DNA of 64,000 nt from Paenibacillus sp. FSL H7-0326 (lineage in GTDB: Bacteria; Bacillota; Bacilli; Paenibacillales; Paenibacillaceae), in the NCBI RefSeq assembly GCF_001955535.1, contig NZ_MPVN01000008.1:1-64000 (forward strand), given 5' to 3'. The notes under the pieces are model-generated. The model was not told where the DNA came from and searched no databases. It was given only the letters and a program-made list of their open reading frames with translations. Position numbers and translations under genes: made by a program. This document shows positions 33,961-43,676 of the stretch, piece after piece (within the stretch, counting starts at the first letter, position 1; each line of letters starts with the position of its first letter).

Positions 33961-35676
33961 TTGTGGGAAACCCTATTGTCCTATTTCCCAGACGGGGGAA
34001 TATGGATTCAGGCGGCTGTCGTATTCGTCCTTCCCGTTGTAATGATGAAGGCTGCTGCTGACCTTAACCGTAAAGTGAAAGCAACGAACCGGAGCAAGAA
34101 GGCGAACAACTCCTCCGGGCAAGTAAGCAGCTCTCCCGAACAAGACAACAGTTCTGGTCAGGGCAAAGAAGCTGATCAGACGCAGGAATCCAGTCAGCAG
34201 CTTACAGGGGACTACAATTCGGATATTCAGCTTATACAAAAGAGCATCGGTAACAATGCTGACGTGCATATCAGGGAATTTGTCATTAAGGGCTTGAACA
34301 ATCGTGCTGCCATTATCTATGTAGACGGTCTGACGGATCCTGATCTGATCAACACTCATGTCCTTTCCCCGCTGATGAGGGATGGGATACCCCAAACGGA
34401 AGCAGAGAGACTTCATTCGAGTGAGGATTTGGAAAAATATTTGCAGCAAAAGCAGCTTCCGGTCATAGGAATGATGGAATCCAAACAGCTCGGTGTAACC
34501 ATAGAAAAGATGCTGTCAGGTTATGCGGGATTGCTTGTTGACGGAGCCTGCGGCGTAATGATTGTGGGTTCACCCAAAGGCAAGCAGCGAAGCGCTGAGG
34601 AGCCTTTGTCAGAGGCACTGCTTCGAGGTCCGAGAGTCGGCTTTACAGAGAAATTGAATGAGAATACAGCACTCTTGCGGCTGCATGGCCGAAACAGCAG
34701 TCTCCAAATTACCCAGCTCGAAGTAGGAAATCGTGTGAAGAAGGATATAGTCATCGCTTATATGAACGATATTGCTGATTCCCAGCTGGTAGAAGAAGTT
34801 CAGAAACGAATCGAACAAATCAGCATTGATGACCCGCTCGAATCGGGGTATATTGAGCAGCTGATTGAAGACAACTGGCTCAGCCCCTTTCAACAGACCC
34901 AAAATACGGAAAGGCCGGACAGAGTCATTGGTGCCCTATTGGAGGGACGTGTCGCTATTCTTCTGGATGGAACTCCATTTGCCTTAATCGTTCCAGTATC
35001 CTTCAGTATGCTGCTGCAGTCGCCGGAGGATTATTATGAACGCTGGGTTTGGGGAACTTTTATCAGGCTCGTTCGCTATTTGGCTGCTCTTATCGCTTTG
35101 CTTGGACCTGCGATGTATATCTCTTTTATATCGTTTCATCCGGGGCTTATTCCTACCAAGCTGGCACTCACCATTATTAATACCAGGGCTGGTGTTCCCT
35201 TTCCTTCGATCATTGAAGCGCTGATCATGGAGGTCGCTATTGAGATTCTAAGAGAAGCAGGAATACGACTGCCCAAACCGGTCGGACCCGCGATGGGTAT
35301 CGTAGGCGGTCTTATTATCGGGGAAGCAGCCGTTCAGGCCGGCATTGTCAGTCCGTTTCTGGTCATTGTCGTAGCAGTAACAGCGATATCCTCCTTCTCT
35401 ATTCCGATGTATAGCGCCGGCATTATCATCCGAGTGCTCCGGTTTGGAGCCATGTTCAGCGCAGCTTTGTTTGGACTATTTGGGGTGATCATGTTCTTTT
35501 TGCTGCTGTGCAGTCATCTTGTAAAACTCAAGAGCTTTGGTGTTCCATATACCGCCCCGGTAATCTCCTACAAGCCATCTGACTGGAAGGACTTTATCGT
35601 TCGAGCTCCCATGTTCATGATGAGCAAGAGGCCCAGCACGACGAGGGGCAAGGACCGGGATCGCATGAAATCATAA
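33961..35676 (+). CDS. GerA-family germinant receptor subunit A (first copy)
   Basis: This receptor subunit is in the spore inner membrane and helps sense germinants. I place the start at TTG 33961 (571 residues) because GGGAG lies 9 bases upstream; the frame is open to 33790 but has no site there. It has an extra N-terminal hydrophobic stretch (residues 14-30) and a Ser/Gln-rich linker, then the GerA N-terminal soluble domain (FVIKGLNNRAAIIYVDGLTD, TERPDRVIGALLEGRVAILLDGTPFALIVP) and five or six membrane helices (RLPKPVGPAMGIVGGLIIGEAAVQAG). It leads an A-B-C set. Confidence 0.92.
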   Translation: MWETLLSYFPDGGIWIQAAVVFVLPVVMMKAAADLNRKVKATNRSKKANNSSGQVSSSPEQDNSSGQGKEADQTQESSQQLTGDYNSDIQLIQKSIGNNADVHIREFVIKGLNNRAAIIYVDGLTDPDLINTHVLSPLMRDGIPQTEAERLHSSEDLEKYLQQKQLPVIGMMESKQLGVTIEKMLSGYAGLLVDGACGVMIVGSPKGKQRSAEEPLSEALLRGPRVGFTEKLNENTALLRLHGRNSSLQITQLEVGNRVKKDIVIAYMNDIADSQLVEEVQKRIEQISIDDPLESGYIEQLIEDNWLSPFQQTQNTERPDRVIGALLEGRVAILLDGTPFALIVPVSFSMLLQSPEDYYERWVWGTFIRLVRYLAALIALLGPAMYISFISFHPGLIPTKLALTIINTRAGVPFPSIIEALIMEVAIEILREAGIRLPKPVGPAMGIVGGLIIGEAAVQAGIVSPFLVIVVAVTAISSFSIPMYSAGIIIRVLRFGAMFSAALFGLFGVIMFFLLLCSHLVKLKSFGVPYTAPVISYKPSDWKDFIVRAPMFMMSKRPSTTRGKDRDRMKS

Positions 35677-35709
35677 ACTTTGGCAAATAGAAAAGAGTGA
35701 TGGCCTACA

Positions 35710-36834
35710 ATGAGCAGCAATCTGAATAAGGCACAAGATCAAATAACAACGACCCAGGCATCGGTTATTGTAATCAACTACATGCTTGGGGCCGGCATCC
35801 TGACGATGCCAAGGACGATGGCCAAGGCGGTCGGAACACCGGATGTCTGGATTTCAGTTCTCTTGTCAAGCGTAATCACCTTTGCTGCAGGCATCATTAT
35901 AGCGCGTTTATGCATGAGATTTCCCGGGAAGACCGTGTTTCAGTTCACGCGCGAGATCACGGGGAAATGGATTGCCTATATCATCTGTTTTTGCATTATC
36001 AGCTACTTTATCACTATTTCTGCCTTTGAAATTCGGGTGATGGCGGAGGTAACACGTCTATATCTGCTGGAAGCAACCCCTGTATGGGCCTATGTAATGA
36101 TATTTATGTGGGTAGGATTCTACCTGGTGATTGGCGGTATTAATCCGATTGCTCGGCTGTATGAGATCATCCTGCCCATTACACTGGTCATATTTGTCGT
36201 CATCATCCTGCTTAGTGTCCACTTGTTCGATATCAACAACCTAAGACCTGTACTTGGAATGGGAATCATGCCGGTCATTAAGGGGATCAAGCCCTCATTG
36301 CTTTCATTTACCGGATTTGAAGCCATGTTAGTCGTCGCGGCCTATATGAAGCATCCAAATAAGGGAGTAAAAGCAGTCGTTTATGGCATATCAGTACCGC
36401 TGGTCGTATACTTGATTACCGTCATTATGGTCATTGGCGGCTTGTCGCTGGATGGCACTTTAACCAAAACCTGGCCCACGCTTGATCTGCTGCGCAGTTT
36501 TGAAACCGAAGGTCTTATCTTTGAGAGGTTCGAATCACTACTGCTCGTTATTTGGATCATGCAGATTTTCTCTACGTTTACCATTACACATTATGCTGCC
36601 TCCCTTGGCGGTGCCCAGCTGTTTAAAGGTCGTAAAATTACACCTTTTCTACTGCTGCTTTTGCCCGTCAACTATATCATCGCGATGCTGCCGAAGGACA
36701 TTAATGAAACGTTCATCCTTGGTGATATTCTGGGCAATTTCTCACTGGTGCTGTTCTGCGGACTTCCGTTAATGCTTCTCATCATAAGTCTCATACGAAA
36801 GAAAGGAGGGAAGCGAAGTGAACAACCTGCGTAA
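35710..36834 (+). CDS. GerB-family germinant receptor permease subunit (first copy)
   Basis: This 374-residue protein has ten membrane helices and belongs to the amino-acid-permease-like B subunits of germinant receptors (TTTQASVIVINYMLGAGILTMPR at the N terminus). The B subunit is the main germinant-binding part. It lies 33 bp after the A subunit gene and its end overlaps the start of the C subunit gene, typical of a single A-B-C operon. Germinant unknown. Confidence 0.93.
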   Translation: MSSNLNKAQDQITTTQASVIVINYMLGAGILTMPRTMAKAVGTPDVWISVLLSSVITFAAGIIIARLCMRFPGKTVFQFTREITGKWIAYIICFCIISYFITISAFEIRVMAEVTRLYLLEATPVWAYVMIFMWVGFYLVIGGINPIARLYEIILPITLVIFVVIILLSVHLFDINNLRPVLGMGIMPVIKGIKPSLLSFTGFEAMLVVAAYMKHPNKGVKAVVYGISVPLVVYLITVIMVIGGLSLDGTLTKTWPTLDLLRSFETEGLIFERFESLLLVIWIMQIFSTFTITHYAASLGGAQLFKGRKITPFLLLLLPVNYIIAMLPKDINETFILGDILGNFSLVLFCGLPLMLLIISLIRKKGGKRSEQPA

Positions 36835-38008
36835 AACATTCAAGCTGATGGCCATATTTATCCTGACCGTCTGCTTGTCGGGCTGCTGGAGCAGCCGGGA
36901 GATCGAGGATTTGAGAGTATACGTTGGGGTCGGACTGGATGTGGCGGATGAAACGAAATTTGAAGAAGAGGTCAACAAGCGCGGAGGACATTATCCTAAG
37001 AAGAATGTGATAACAGCTACGGTGCAAATTGTGCCGGGAACGAAATCTCAGACATCTCAGGGACAGAGCGGCCAGGCAGGTGAATCCTACCTTAACGAAA
37101 GACTCACGGGAGATTCCCTGCTGCAAATATTCAGGCAATTCTCGCTAAGAAGAGATCGCCCTCTCATCGGCCATCATTTGAAAGTTATCGTCATCTCTAG
37201 TGAATTGGCAACGAAATATAGCTTGGAGCAGCTGCTAGATTTTATATTGCGTGATAATGATATCCGGCCCAGTGCCCTAGTCTTGATCAGCCAGCAGAAA
37301 GCCATCGATGTGCTGAGTGCCAGTCAGCCAGGTGAAGTTCCAGCCTTTAATTTGAGAGGCCTGGTCCGCAATCGGCAGCGTACGAACCGGATTCTGCCTG
37401 CTGTTTCACTTGGGAAGCTGGAAGGATTAATGCAGTCCAGACAAAGCTTTGTATTGCAGAATGTCATCATGGCAGAGAATGAATTGAAATTTGTCGGCGG
37501 TGCGCTTTTTGAAGGGGATACGAATAAATATATTGGCAGACTGAATCAAGTAGATATTGAAGCCATTTCCTGGATAGAAGGGAGCCCGGGCGGGTTGCTG
37601 AAGACTTATTCGAACAAAGGCGATACGATCGTATATGAGATTGCTTCAATTAGCAGCAAGATTACGCCTAAGCTGGAAGGAGACGAGCTCTCTATTCATC
37701 TTGATGTGAGATCAAAGGGAAGATTGATTGAGGATTGGAGTTATCCCGAGGAGCCCACTGATTCAGAATACATTGCAGAGCAGGAAAAGAAATTCAATGA
37801 AACTGTAAAAAATGAAATCAAAGTACTGCTGGACAAGCTGCAGCATACATATCATGCCGATGTAGTCGGTTTTGGTAAGGAAGTCCGTATTAAATACCCG
37901 GGATATTACAACAAGGTAAAGGAACGATGGGATGAAGTCTTTAGCGAAATTCCTGTCACTTACGATGTGGATTTGGAGATTGTGGATTACGGATCGACAC
38001 TGGAATGA
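36818..38008 (+). CDS. Ger(x)C-family germinant receptor lipoprotein (first copy)
   Basis: This 396-residue lipoprotein has a short signal with lipobox LSGC (mature Cys23, SGCWSSREIEDLRVYVGVGLD) and three mixed alpha/beta domains of the GerC fold. It starts at GTG 36818 inside the end of the permease gene, ten bases after GGAGGG, so it is translationally coupled. It completes the first receptor. Confidence 0.93.
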   Translation: MNNLRKTFKLMAIFILTVCLSGCWSSREIEDLRVYVGVGLDVADETKFEEEVNKRGGHYPKKNVITATVQIVPGTKSQTSQGQSGQAGESYLNERLTGDSLLQIFRQFSLRRDRPLIGHHLKVIVISSELATKYSLEQLLDFILRDNDIRPSALVLISQQKAIDVLSASQPGEVPAFNLRGLVRNRQRTNRILPAVSLGKLEGLMQSRQSFVLQNVIMAENELKFVGGALFEGDTNKYIGRLNQVDIEAISWIEGSPGGLLKTYSNKGDTIVYEIASISSKITPKLEGDELSIHLDVRSKGRLIEDWSYPEEPTDSEYIAEQEKKFNETVKNEIKVLLDKLQHTYHADVVGFGKEVRIKYPGYYNKVKERWDEVFSEIPVTYDVDLEIVDYGSTLE

Positions 38009-38026
38009 CGAGAAGGAGTGAAGAGG

Positions 38027-39622
38027 ATGAATCTGCTGAAGAAGCTGGTACGAAGGGTCATTTTAGGGAAGGGGTCTCAACACCAACAGCAAACAGGTGC
38101 TTCAGATAATACACAAGGGGATAGTTCATCTTATACTCATCAAAAGCTGGAGAGGGAGCTGTTCACGAACGAACAACAGCTTCGCCAGTCCTTCTCCCAA
38201 TGCTCTGATGTAGTGTTTCGGAAGATTCCTCTTCCGAATATGAGTGAGATCCTAATTGTATTTATTGATGGATTGGTTGATACGAAGATGATCGATGAGA
38301 GTGTCTTAAATCCAATCATCCTTGGCGGCTCGAAGGAAGGGGGGGAGGCATCGAACCCGGAACAGCTGATCCTCACCCAGCGAATTCCTGCGTCAAATAT
38401 GAAGAAGGCAGTCAGCTTTACGGAAGTGGAGAAAGGACTGCTGAGCGGGAATGCCGCCATTTTGGTGGACAAGGTACCTTCAGCACTCATGATTGATATG
38501 AAGGGAGGAGCAAGCCGAAGCATTGAAGAGCCGACCTCGGAAGGGGGCATTCGGGGCCCGAGAGAAGGGTTTACGGAAATGCTGAGACAAAATACGGCCA
38601 TGGTACGGCGCAAGATAAAGAGCCCTAAGCTCAAAATGGAGTCCTTGGTCATCGGTGAATATACACAGACGGATATCGTGATCTCCTACATAGAAGGCAT
38701 TGCGGAGGAGGCCGTGCTGCAGGAAGTCAGAAGCAGGCTAAAGGATATCCAGATCGACGCCATTCTTGAATCAGGTTATGTAGAGGAGTTTATTCAGGAT
38801 GCGCCATATTCGCCTTTCTCTACGGTTCAGAATACAGAGAGACCGGACACCGTGGCGGCAAGTCTTCTGGAAGGAAGAGTCGCTATCTTTATAGATGGCA
38901 CACCGTTTGTGCTAATCGTTCCGTTTACCTTTTGGGCCGGCGTGCAGGCAGCAGAGGACTTCTACAATCCTTATCTGTACGCCACGGCTACCCGGCTTAT
39001 CCGAATTATCTTCTTGATGGCTTCTCTGTTTCTCCCTTCCGTCTTTATTGCGATTGTCAATTTCCATCCGCAGATGCTGCCGACGAGCCTTGCACTCAGC
39101 TTTACCCAGGCGAGAGAGGCTTCTCCATTTCCCATGGTGATCGAGGCCTTCATTATGGAAGGCGTATTTGAGGGGCTTAGGGAAGCAGGGATTCGTCTGC
39201 CGAAGGCGATCGGATCAGCGGTCAGCATCGTCGGTGCGCTCGTTATCGGTCAAGCTGCCGTTCAGGCGGGCATCATATCTGCCCCTATTGTTATCGTCGT
39301 GGCCGGTACAGGAATTGCCTCCTTTACCGCGCCTCGCTACAATGTCGGGTATGCCTTTCGGATGCTGCGCTTCCCACTTCTTCTCTGTGCGGGGGTGTTC
39401 GGATTGTTCGGCATAACCATCGGCACGTTGGCAATTCTGCTTCATATGGTTAGTCTTCGCTCCTTTGGTGTCCCTTATATGAGCCCATTGGCACCGGTTG
39501 CTTCGGTGAATATGCAGGATATGATATGGCGCAATCCACACTGGGCGATGAATAAAAGACCGAATCTTATTGGATCTCGGAACCCGACACGTACTCCAAA
39601 GGGTCAGAAGCCCAAACCATAA
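38027..39622 (+). CDS. GerA-family germinant receptor subunit A (second copy)
   Basis: This is a second A-type subunit of about 531 residues. It carries the N-terminal soluble domain (PLPNMSEILIVFIDGLVD, TERPDTVAASLLEGRVAIFIDGTPFVLIVP) and the membrane helices (RLPKAIGSAVSIVGALVIGQAAVQAG). The ATG at 38027 lies 9 bases after AAGGAG. It follows the first C subunit by 18 bp, so it may belong to the same transcript, and it is followed by a second C subunit but not by a B subunit on the same strand. Confidence 0.92.
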   Translation: MNLLKKLVRRVILGKGSQHQQQTGASDNTQGDSSSYTHQKLERELFTNEQQLRQSFSQCSDVVFRKIPLPNMSEILIVFIDGLVDTKMIDESVLNPIILGGSKEGGEASNPEQLILTQRIPASNMKKAVSFTEVEKGLLSGNAAILVDKVPSALMIDMKGGASRSIEEPTSEGGIRGPREGFTEMLRQNTAMVRRKIKSPKLKMESLVIGEYTQTDIVISYIEGIAEEAVLQEVRSRLKDIQIDAILESGYVEEFIQDAPYSPFSTVQNTERPDTVAASLLEGRVAIFIDGTPFVLIVPFTFWAGVQAAEDFYNPYLYATATRLIRIIFLMASLFLPSVFIAIVNFHPQMLPTSLALSFTQAREASPFPMVIEAFIMEGVFEGLREAGIRLPKAIGSAVSIVGALVIGQAAVQAGIISAPIVIVVAGTGIASFTAPRYNVGYAFRMLRFPLLLCAGVFGLFGITIGTLAILLHMVSLRSFGVPYMSPLAPVASVNMQDMIWRNPHWAMNKRPNLIGSRNPTRTPKGQKPKP

Positions 39623-39640
39623 GCTAGGAGGCAAATTGAT

Positions 39641-40855
39641 ATGAGATTAGCATTTAGATGGTCCGCGGTCCTTACGATGCTCATATTGTTAACAGGATGC
39701 TGGGACAGCAGAGAGCTGAATGACCAGGCATTTGCTTTGGGTGGAGGCGTAGACTATATCCCGGAGAAGGGGTATAAGGTTACCAACCAGTTCGCGCTGA
39801 TCTCAGGGGGAGGTGCGGAAGGGGGAGACAAGCAGCAGGACTATACAGAAGAAGGAGAACCCAAGAGCACCATTTACGAAGCTTCCAGCTTTGTCCAGAA
39901 TAAAGTGTCCCGCATTATTAACAGAGGACATCGAAGGACACTGGTAATGGGTGAAGAGCTTGCCAAGATTGGTGTGAAGGATGTTATTGATATTTATAGC
40001 CGATATCCGGAAACGCCACTTCGGTCAGATATATTTGTTGTAAAGGGAGGTCTTGCGTCTGATTTTCTGAAGAGCAAAACTCCGTATGGAAATCAGGCCG
40101 TTAGAGAGTATTACAAGCTGCATCAATCGCATCGCGAAGTGGCAGATATTACGTTTCTTAATTTGCTCCGATCCGTAAATTCCGACTCCATGGGGGGAGC
40201 TGTTCTTCCTGCGGTCGAAAAAGTTGCGGATGCCGAAGGGAAAAAGGAAAAGACAGTGATGCCCTATCAATACATCGGCAATGCGGTGTTTGATAATCAA
40301 ATGAAGCTAAGAGGATATTTGGACAACAAAGAGGTTGGGTACTTAATGTGGTTTCTCATGAGAGAACGAAGCGTTTCGGTTACGGATTTGACCAGTGACA
40401 TCGGCGGTGAGGGAGCGATAAGTACAGAGATTAGAAATTTGAAGAGTAAATATCGTCCCAGCTTCGAAAATGACCATGTAGCGATGCATTTCATATTGAC
40501 AGGGGATGCTCATTTAAATGAGAATAATTCTGGACTTGATCTGTATAATGCCGAAGTCATCCGGCGGATGGAGCGTGAAATTGCGGATGAGATCGTCAAG
40601 GATGAACAGCGGGTCATTCGCAAAATACAGAAGGAGTTCAGAGCCGATGTTTTAAATGTTGGAGATTATTTATTTCGCAACCATCCCGGAGAGTGGCGGA
40701 AGCTGCAGCCGCGCTGGGAAGAGATTTTTCCTGAGATGAAGATTGATGTAGAAGCACATGTTACCATTAAGAGCTTTGGCGTTACCGGTGCTTCTCCCCA
40801 GTTAAAAGAAGAGGAAGTGAAGCAGAAGGGAATCGGAAGCGAGAATGCTTCATAA
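39641..40855 (+). CDS. Ger(x)C-family germinant receptor lipoprotein (second copy)
   Basis: This 404-residue lipoprotein has lipobox LTGC (LLTGCWDSRELNDQAFALGGGVD) and the GerC fold, ending in a helical region and a lysine-rich tail. It starts 18 bp after the second A subunit with GGAGG upstream and is the last plus-strand gene of the germination cluster. Its partner permease appears to be the convergent gene at 40875-41975. Confidence 0.93.
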   Translation: MRLAFRWSAVLTMLILLTGCWDSRELNDQAFALGGGVDYIPEKGYKVTNQFALISGGGAEGGDKQQDYTEEGEPKSTIYEASSFVQNKVSRIINRGHRRTLVMGEELAKIGVKDVIDIYSRYPETPLRSDIFVVKGGLASDFLKSKTPYGNQAVREYYKLHQSHREVADITFLNLLRSVNSDSMGGAVLPAVEKVADAEGKKEKTVMPYQYIGNAVFDNQMKLRGYLDNKEVGYLMWFLMRERSVSVTDLTSDIGGEGAISTEIRNLKSKYRPSFENDHVAMHFILTGDAHLNENNSGLDLYNAEVIRRMEREIADEIVKDEQRVIRKIQKEFRADVLNVGDYLFRNHPGEWRKLQPRWEEIFPEMKIDVEAHVTIKSFGVTGASPQLKEEEVKQKGIGSENAS

Positions 40856-40864
40856 ATAAACATG

Positions 40865-40895
40865 AAATCGGCCCTTAGCGGGCCGATTTTATTTT
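40865..40895 (+). terminator. Terminator of the germination operon, overlapping the opposing gene's end
   Basis: AAATCGGCCC (40865-40874) and GGGCCGATTT (40880-40889) form a perfect stem with T-rich sequence after it. The stop codon of the minus-strand gene (40875-40877) sits in the loop and the right arm codes for its last residues. Confidence 0.88.
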
Positions 40896-41975
40896 ATGTC
40901 GGATCAGGCTGACGATGAAGAGCAGAAGTGGAAGTCCAATATATAGAGGGATCCAAACATAAGGCGTAACAACCTGAAAACTGACTACACTTATATGCTC
41001 CGTCACATTGTTATCCAGTGACATGCCGAGAATAATGATCACAAGTATCGCCGGCAGAATAAGCCTGCGGCCCTTCTTGAGACGCAGCAGGAATTGAATT
41101 CCTGTCAGCGCAGCATACATTTTGATGACCAGTTTAAAATACGCTGTGCTGATCATAGTCACAACTGCAAAAGGATTTAGATTCGTAATAAAGCCCTGAA
41201 TGTTGACCATGCCTGACAGGGAGTAAAAAGGGTAGACCAGACGTTGAAACAACACATCACCAAACACCGTAATTGAGTAAATATCCAGCAGCAGGATCAG
41301 AAAGAAGACAAATGCAGTAGAAAATAAAGTCGCCTTCCATACCTTGCTTTTCTTATCCGTCATCACCCATATCATGGCGAGGGCAATACTTTCTCCATAA
41401 GTTTGCGTAATGCCTTGAAGAATCGTTGTCTTAAAAACAGGGTCCCATCCCTTCCACAAGACAGGCTTCAGCAATTCCCAGTTGATAATGTCGGAGAACA
41501 GAAGGAAGATCAGTTCAAGGAAAAACAGACCCAGTAAGATGGGAAGCAGAATCTGTCCGAGCCTGGAGATGTTTTCTATGCCAAGGATCAACCCATATAG
41601 GGCGAGTGCGCTGAACACAAGGATAAGTACGATAGGAGGTGTGTTCGGCAGGATTGTAGCCGGCACCAGATCTCTCAAATCACCGATAATACGAGCGGCA
41701 TCCAGTAGAAATACACAGGGATACAGCAGAGCGATCGGAATCCCGATCCATTTGCCGAATTGGCAGGGGAACCATTCAACCAGTGTCAGTCCGGGGTTAA
41801 GCTGCATAATCCCCAGATACATGGCAATAAGTATGATCCCGATCAGAAAAGAGAGTACGGTAACAATCCAGGCATCTCTCCCAACTGTCGCTTCAAAGGC
41901 ATAGATGATGGTTGTGCCGAACTGAAACAGAAATGTAATGGAGAACAACTGGTATCCTGAGATTTTAGTCTTCAT
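40875..41975 (-). CDS. GerB-family germinant receptor permease subunit (second copy, convergent)
   Basis: This 366-residue protein with ten membrane helices is a GerB-type spore germination permease (ISGYQLFSITFLFQFGTTIIYAF at the N terminus). ATG at 41975 lies 8 bases after GGAG; the frame is open to 41996. It converges on the plus-strand A and C subunits of the second set, with only 19 bp between stops, so a complete second receptor would need two separate transcripts. Either an inversion or a local regulatory split produced this layout. Confidence 0.9.
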   Translation of the reverse strand: MKTKISGYQLFSITFLFQFGTTIIYAFEATVGRDAWIVTVLSFLIGIILIAMYLGIMQLNPGLTLVEWFPCQFGKWIGIPIALLYPCVFLLDAARIIGDLRDLVPATILPNTPPIVLILVFSALALYGLILGIENISRLGQILLPILLGLFFLELIFLLFSDIINWELLKPVLWKGWDPVFKTTILQGITQTYGESIALAMIWVMTDKKSKVWKATLFSTAFVFFLILLLDIYSITVFGDVLFQRLVYPFYSLSGMVNIQGFITNLNPFAVVTMISTAYFKLVIKMYAALTGIQFLLRLKKGRRLILPAILVIIILGMSLDNNVTEHISVVSFQVVTPYVWIPLYIGLPLLLFIVSLIRHKIKSAR

Positions 41976-42048
41976 GTGGTAAGCTCCAGACTTCAAATAT
42001 ATATTTCTATTATGTACATTAGAAGCTGGCTGTAATCTTGTTCTATGA

Positions 42049-42076
42049 AAAAGAACCCCTTGCCATTTGGCAAGGA
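42049..42076 (-). terminator. Terminator after the phosphodiester glycosidase gene
   Basis: On the minus strand CCTTGCC (42075-42069) pairs with GGCAAGG (42064-42058), followed by GGTTCTTTTT. It lies about 30 bp after the stop. Confidence 0.85.
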
Positions 42077-42104
42077 GCTACTACGCCTTCATTTGCGTTT
42101 AAGG

Positions 42105-43496
42105 CTACCACTTTAGAGAGCTTCCGAATACGAGACCATTACTAATCTGTCTGCCGGGTGTAGTGATCGTCCTACCATTGGCATACATACCTGAGGAAGC
42201 GCCGCCGTCCATATTCATGGCTTGATAAGCTCCCAGCTTCAGCATAATATTGCCCCACTGTTTGATCGTGGCACCAGGCACGGTTGCCAGCACAATCGTT
42301 CCGTCCTTCTGGATGGCAATTCCGCTTCTCGCACCGCCATCCGTTAGAATTTTGGAGCTGCTGAATCCTTCCGCTGCCGGATTTACGGCAAGCCTTCCGT
42401 CTTTTACAAGTCTCGGACCCGCACCGATAGCCGTATGGACATTGGACCAGTTGATATCTTTGTTATCTTCATTATAATAACTGATGCTGTAGTCTACATA
42501 GCTTCCTTTTTTGAAGCGTGCAGCAAGCATGTCCTCCTCCTTGCCTGTAAATACAAGCACATATCCGTCACTTGGAATGGCTGCATTTGTATTTGGAGCG
42601 ACTTTGGTGACGATTCCCTTGCGAACGGTAATCGCAGTTCCGTAGGAGAAGCCAACATTTGCACCACGCGTTGGTGTAAACATGACAGCGGACGTTTTCC
42701 CTTTGGTCGGTGTGCGGTTAACAAAATAAACATACCAGCTCTGTGCTCGCTCCTCGGTAGTCTTGACGGTGCCGCGAACTCGAACACGAAGTGTATCCAT
42801 AACAGCAGAGCCATCCCACTTGAAACCGATGGTTGTACCTGTATTGCCAATATGCTCAATAATCCCATCCTTGATGATCATGCCATAAGGATCGGGAACA
42901 CCACCGTAAGCTTCAAAATAAGTTCCATTTATAGCAGCAGATGCGTTATATGCTCCGGCAATGGAAGACAGCGATTTGACCGCGCCTACTCTATGATTGG
43001 CAAGACCGGCAGTGACGGGTGTTCCTTTTGGCAAGGTGACGGTCTTCACGCTGAAGGTTCTGCCCGACACACTGACTTTTTTCGTCGCATAGACGGCCTT
43101 GGCCTTGGAGGCTCCTTTTGTGATGGTCACAGGCAGCTTGAGCTGACCTTTGTAACCTGGAGTGATGACCTGGATCAGAATATTCGTAGACCCCTGCTTT
43201 ACAGGGATAACAACACCTTCCTGATTGACAAGGGCAATGGCTTTGTTACCTGAAGCATATACGACCTGCACTTTTTTCGACATGTTAAGCTTAGTTTGAA
43301 TCGGCTCACGCTTATCCAAGGATAGAGTAATGGATTTGGATGGATAAGTTAGGGTCACAGCTGTTGTCTGACTGCTTACGGCTTGTGCTATTCCCGAATA
43401 AGAGATGCCCGAGGAGACGGGCAAAGCCAGAGCAAATGCAGCCGTAAGCAGAATAGCAGTTAATTTTTTGATGTGTGCTTTGGTAAAACGATTCAT
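42105..43496 (-). CDS. Exported phosphodiester glycosidase (NAGPA-domain) protein
   Basis: This 463-residue protein has a signal peptide (residues 1-39, basic start then AAFALALPVSSG) and an N-terminal Ig-like segment, followed by a NAGPA domain (residues about 180-460) with AINGTYFEAYGGVPDPYGMI, GAGPRLVKDGR and the C-terminal NMDGGASSGMYANG motif. The domain cleaves N-acetylglucosamine phosphodiesters in animal enzymes and acts on cell-surface polysaccharides or teichoic-acid glycans in bacteria. The substrate here is unknown. It stands alone, with its own terminator. Confidence 0.88.
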   Translation of the reverse strand: MNRFTKAHIKKLTAILLTAAFALALPVSSGISYSGIAQAVSSQTTAVTLTYPSKSITLSLDKREPIQTKLNMSKKVQVVYASGNKAIALVNQEGVVIPVKQGSTNILIQVITPGYKGQLKLPVTITKGASKAKAVYATKKVSVSGRTFSVKTVTLPKGTPVTAGLANHRVGAVKSLSSIAGAYNASAAINGTYFEAYGGVPDPYGMIIKDGIIEHIGNTGTTIGFKWDGSAVMDTLRVRVRGTVKTTEERAQSWYVYFVNRTPTKGKTSAVMFTPTRGANVGFSYGTAITVRKGIVTKVAPNTNAAIPSDGYVLVFTGKEEDMLAARFKKGSYVDYSISYYNEDNKDINWSNVHTAIGAGPRLVKDGRLAVNPAAEGFSSSKILTDGGARSGIAIQKDGTIVLATVPGATIKQWGNIMLKLGAYQAMNMDGGASSGMYANGRTITTPGRQISNGLVFGSSLKW

Positions 43497-43676
43497 AATG
43501 CAGATGTTTCCCCCTTATGTATGAAAAAATAGGTATGCCACTACGTTGTTATCGGTAAAGACCCCCAAAAAACTTACATATCCTTCAAAATGGCAGAAGA
43601 GTTGTGCATAGCTCCATCTGTATGCTATGATTTGGTTACCAATAGTAAGTAACAGAATATTAGGAGGTTCAACAGC

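Noticed and set aside
42435..43253. A 272-codon frame antisense to the NAGPA-domain gene
   Set aside because: The sense frame has signal peptide and family motifs; the antisense product is cysteine-rich without any pattern.
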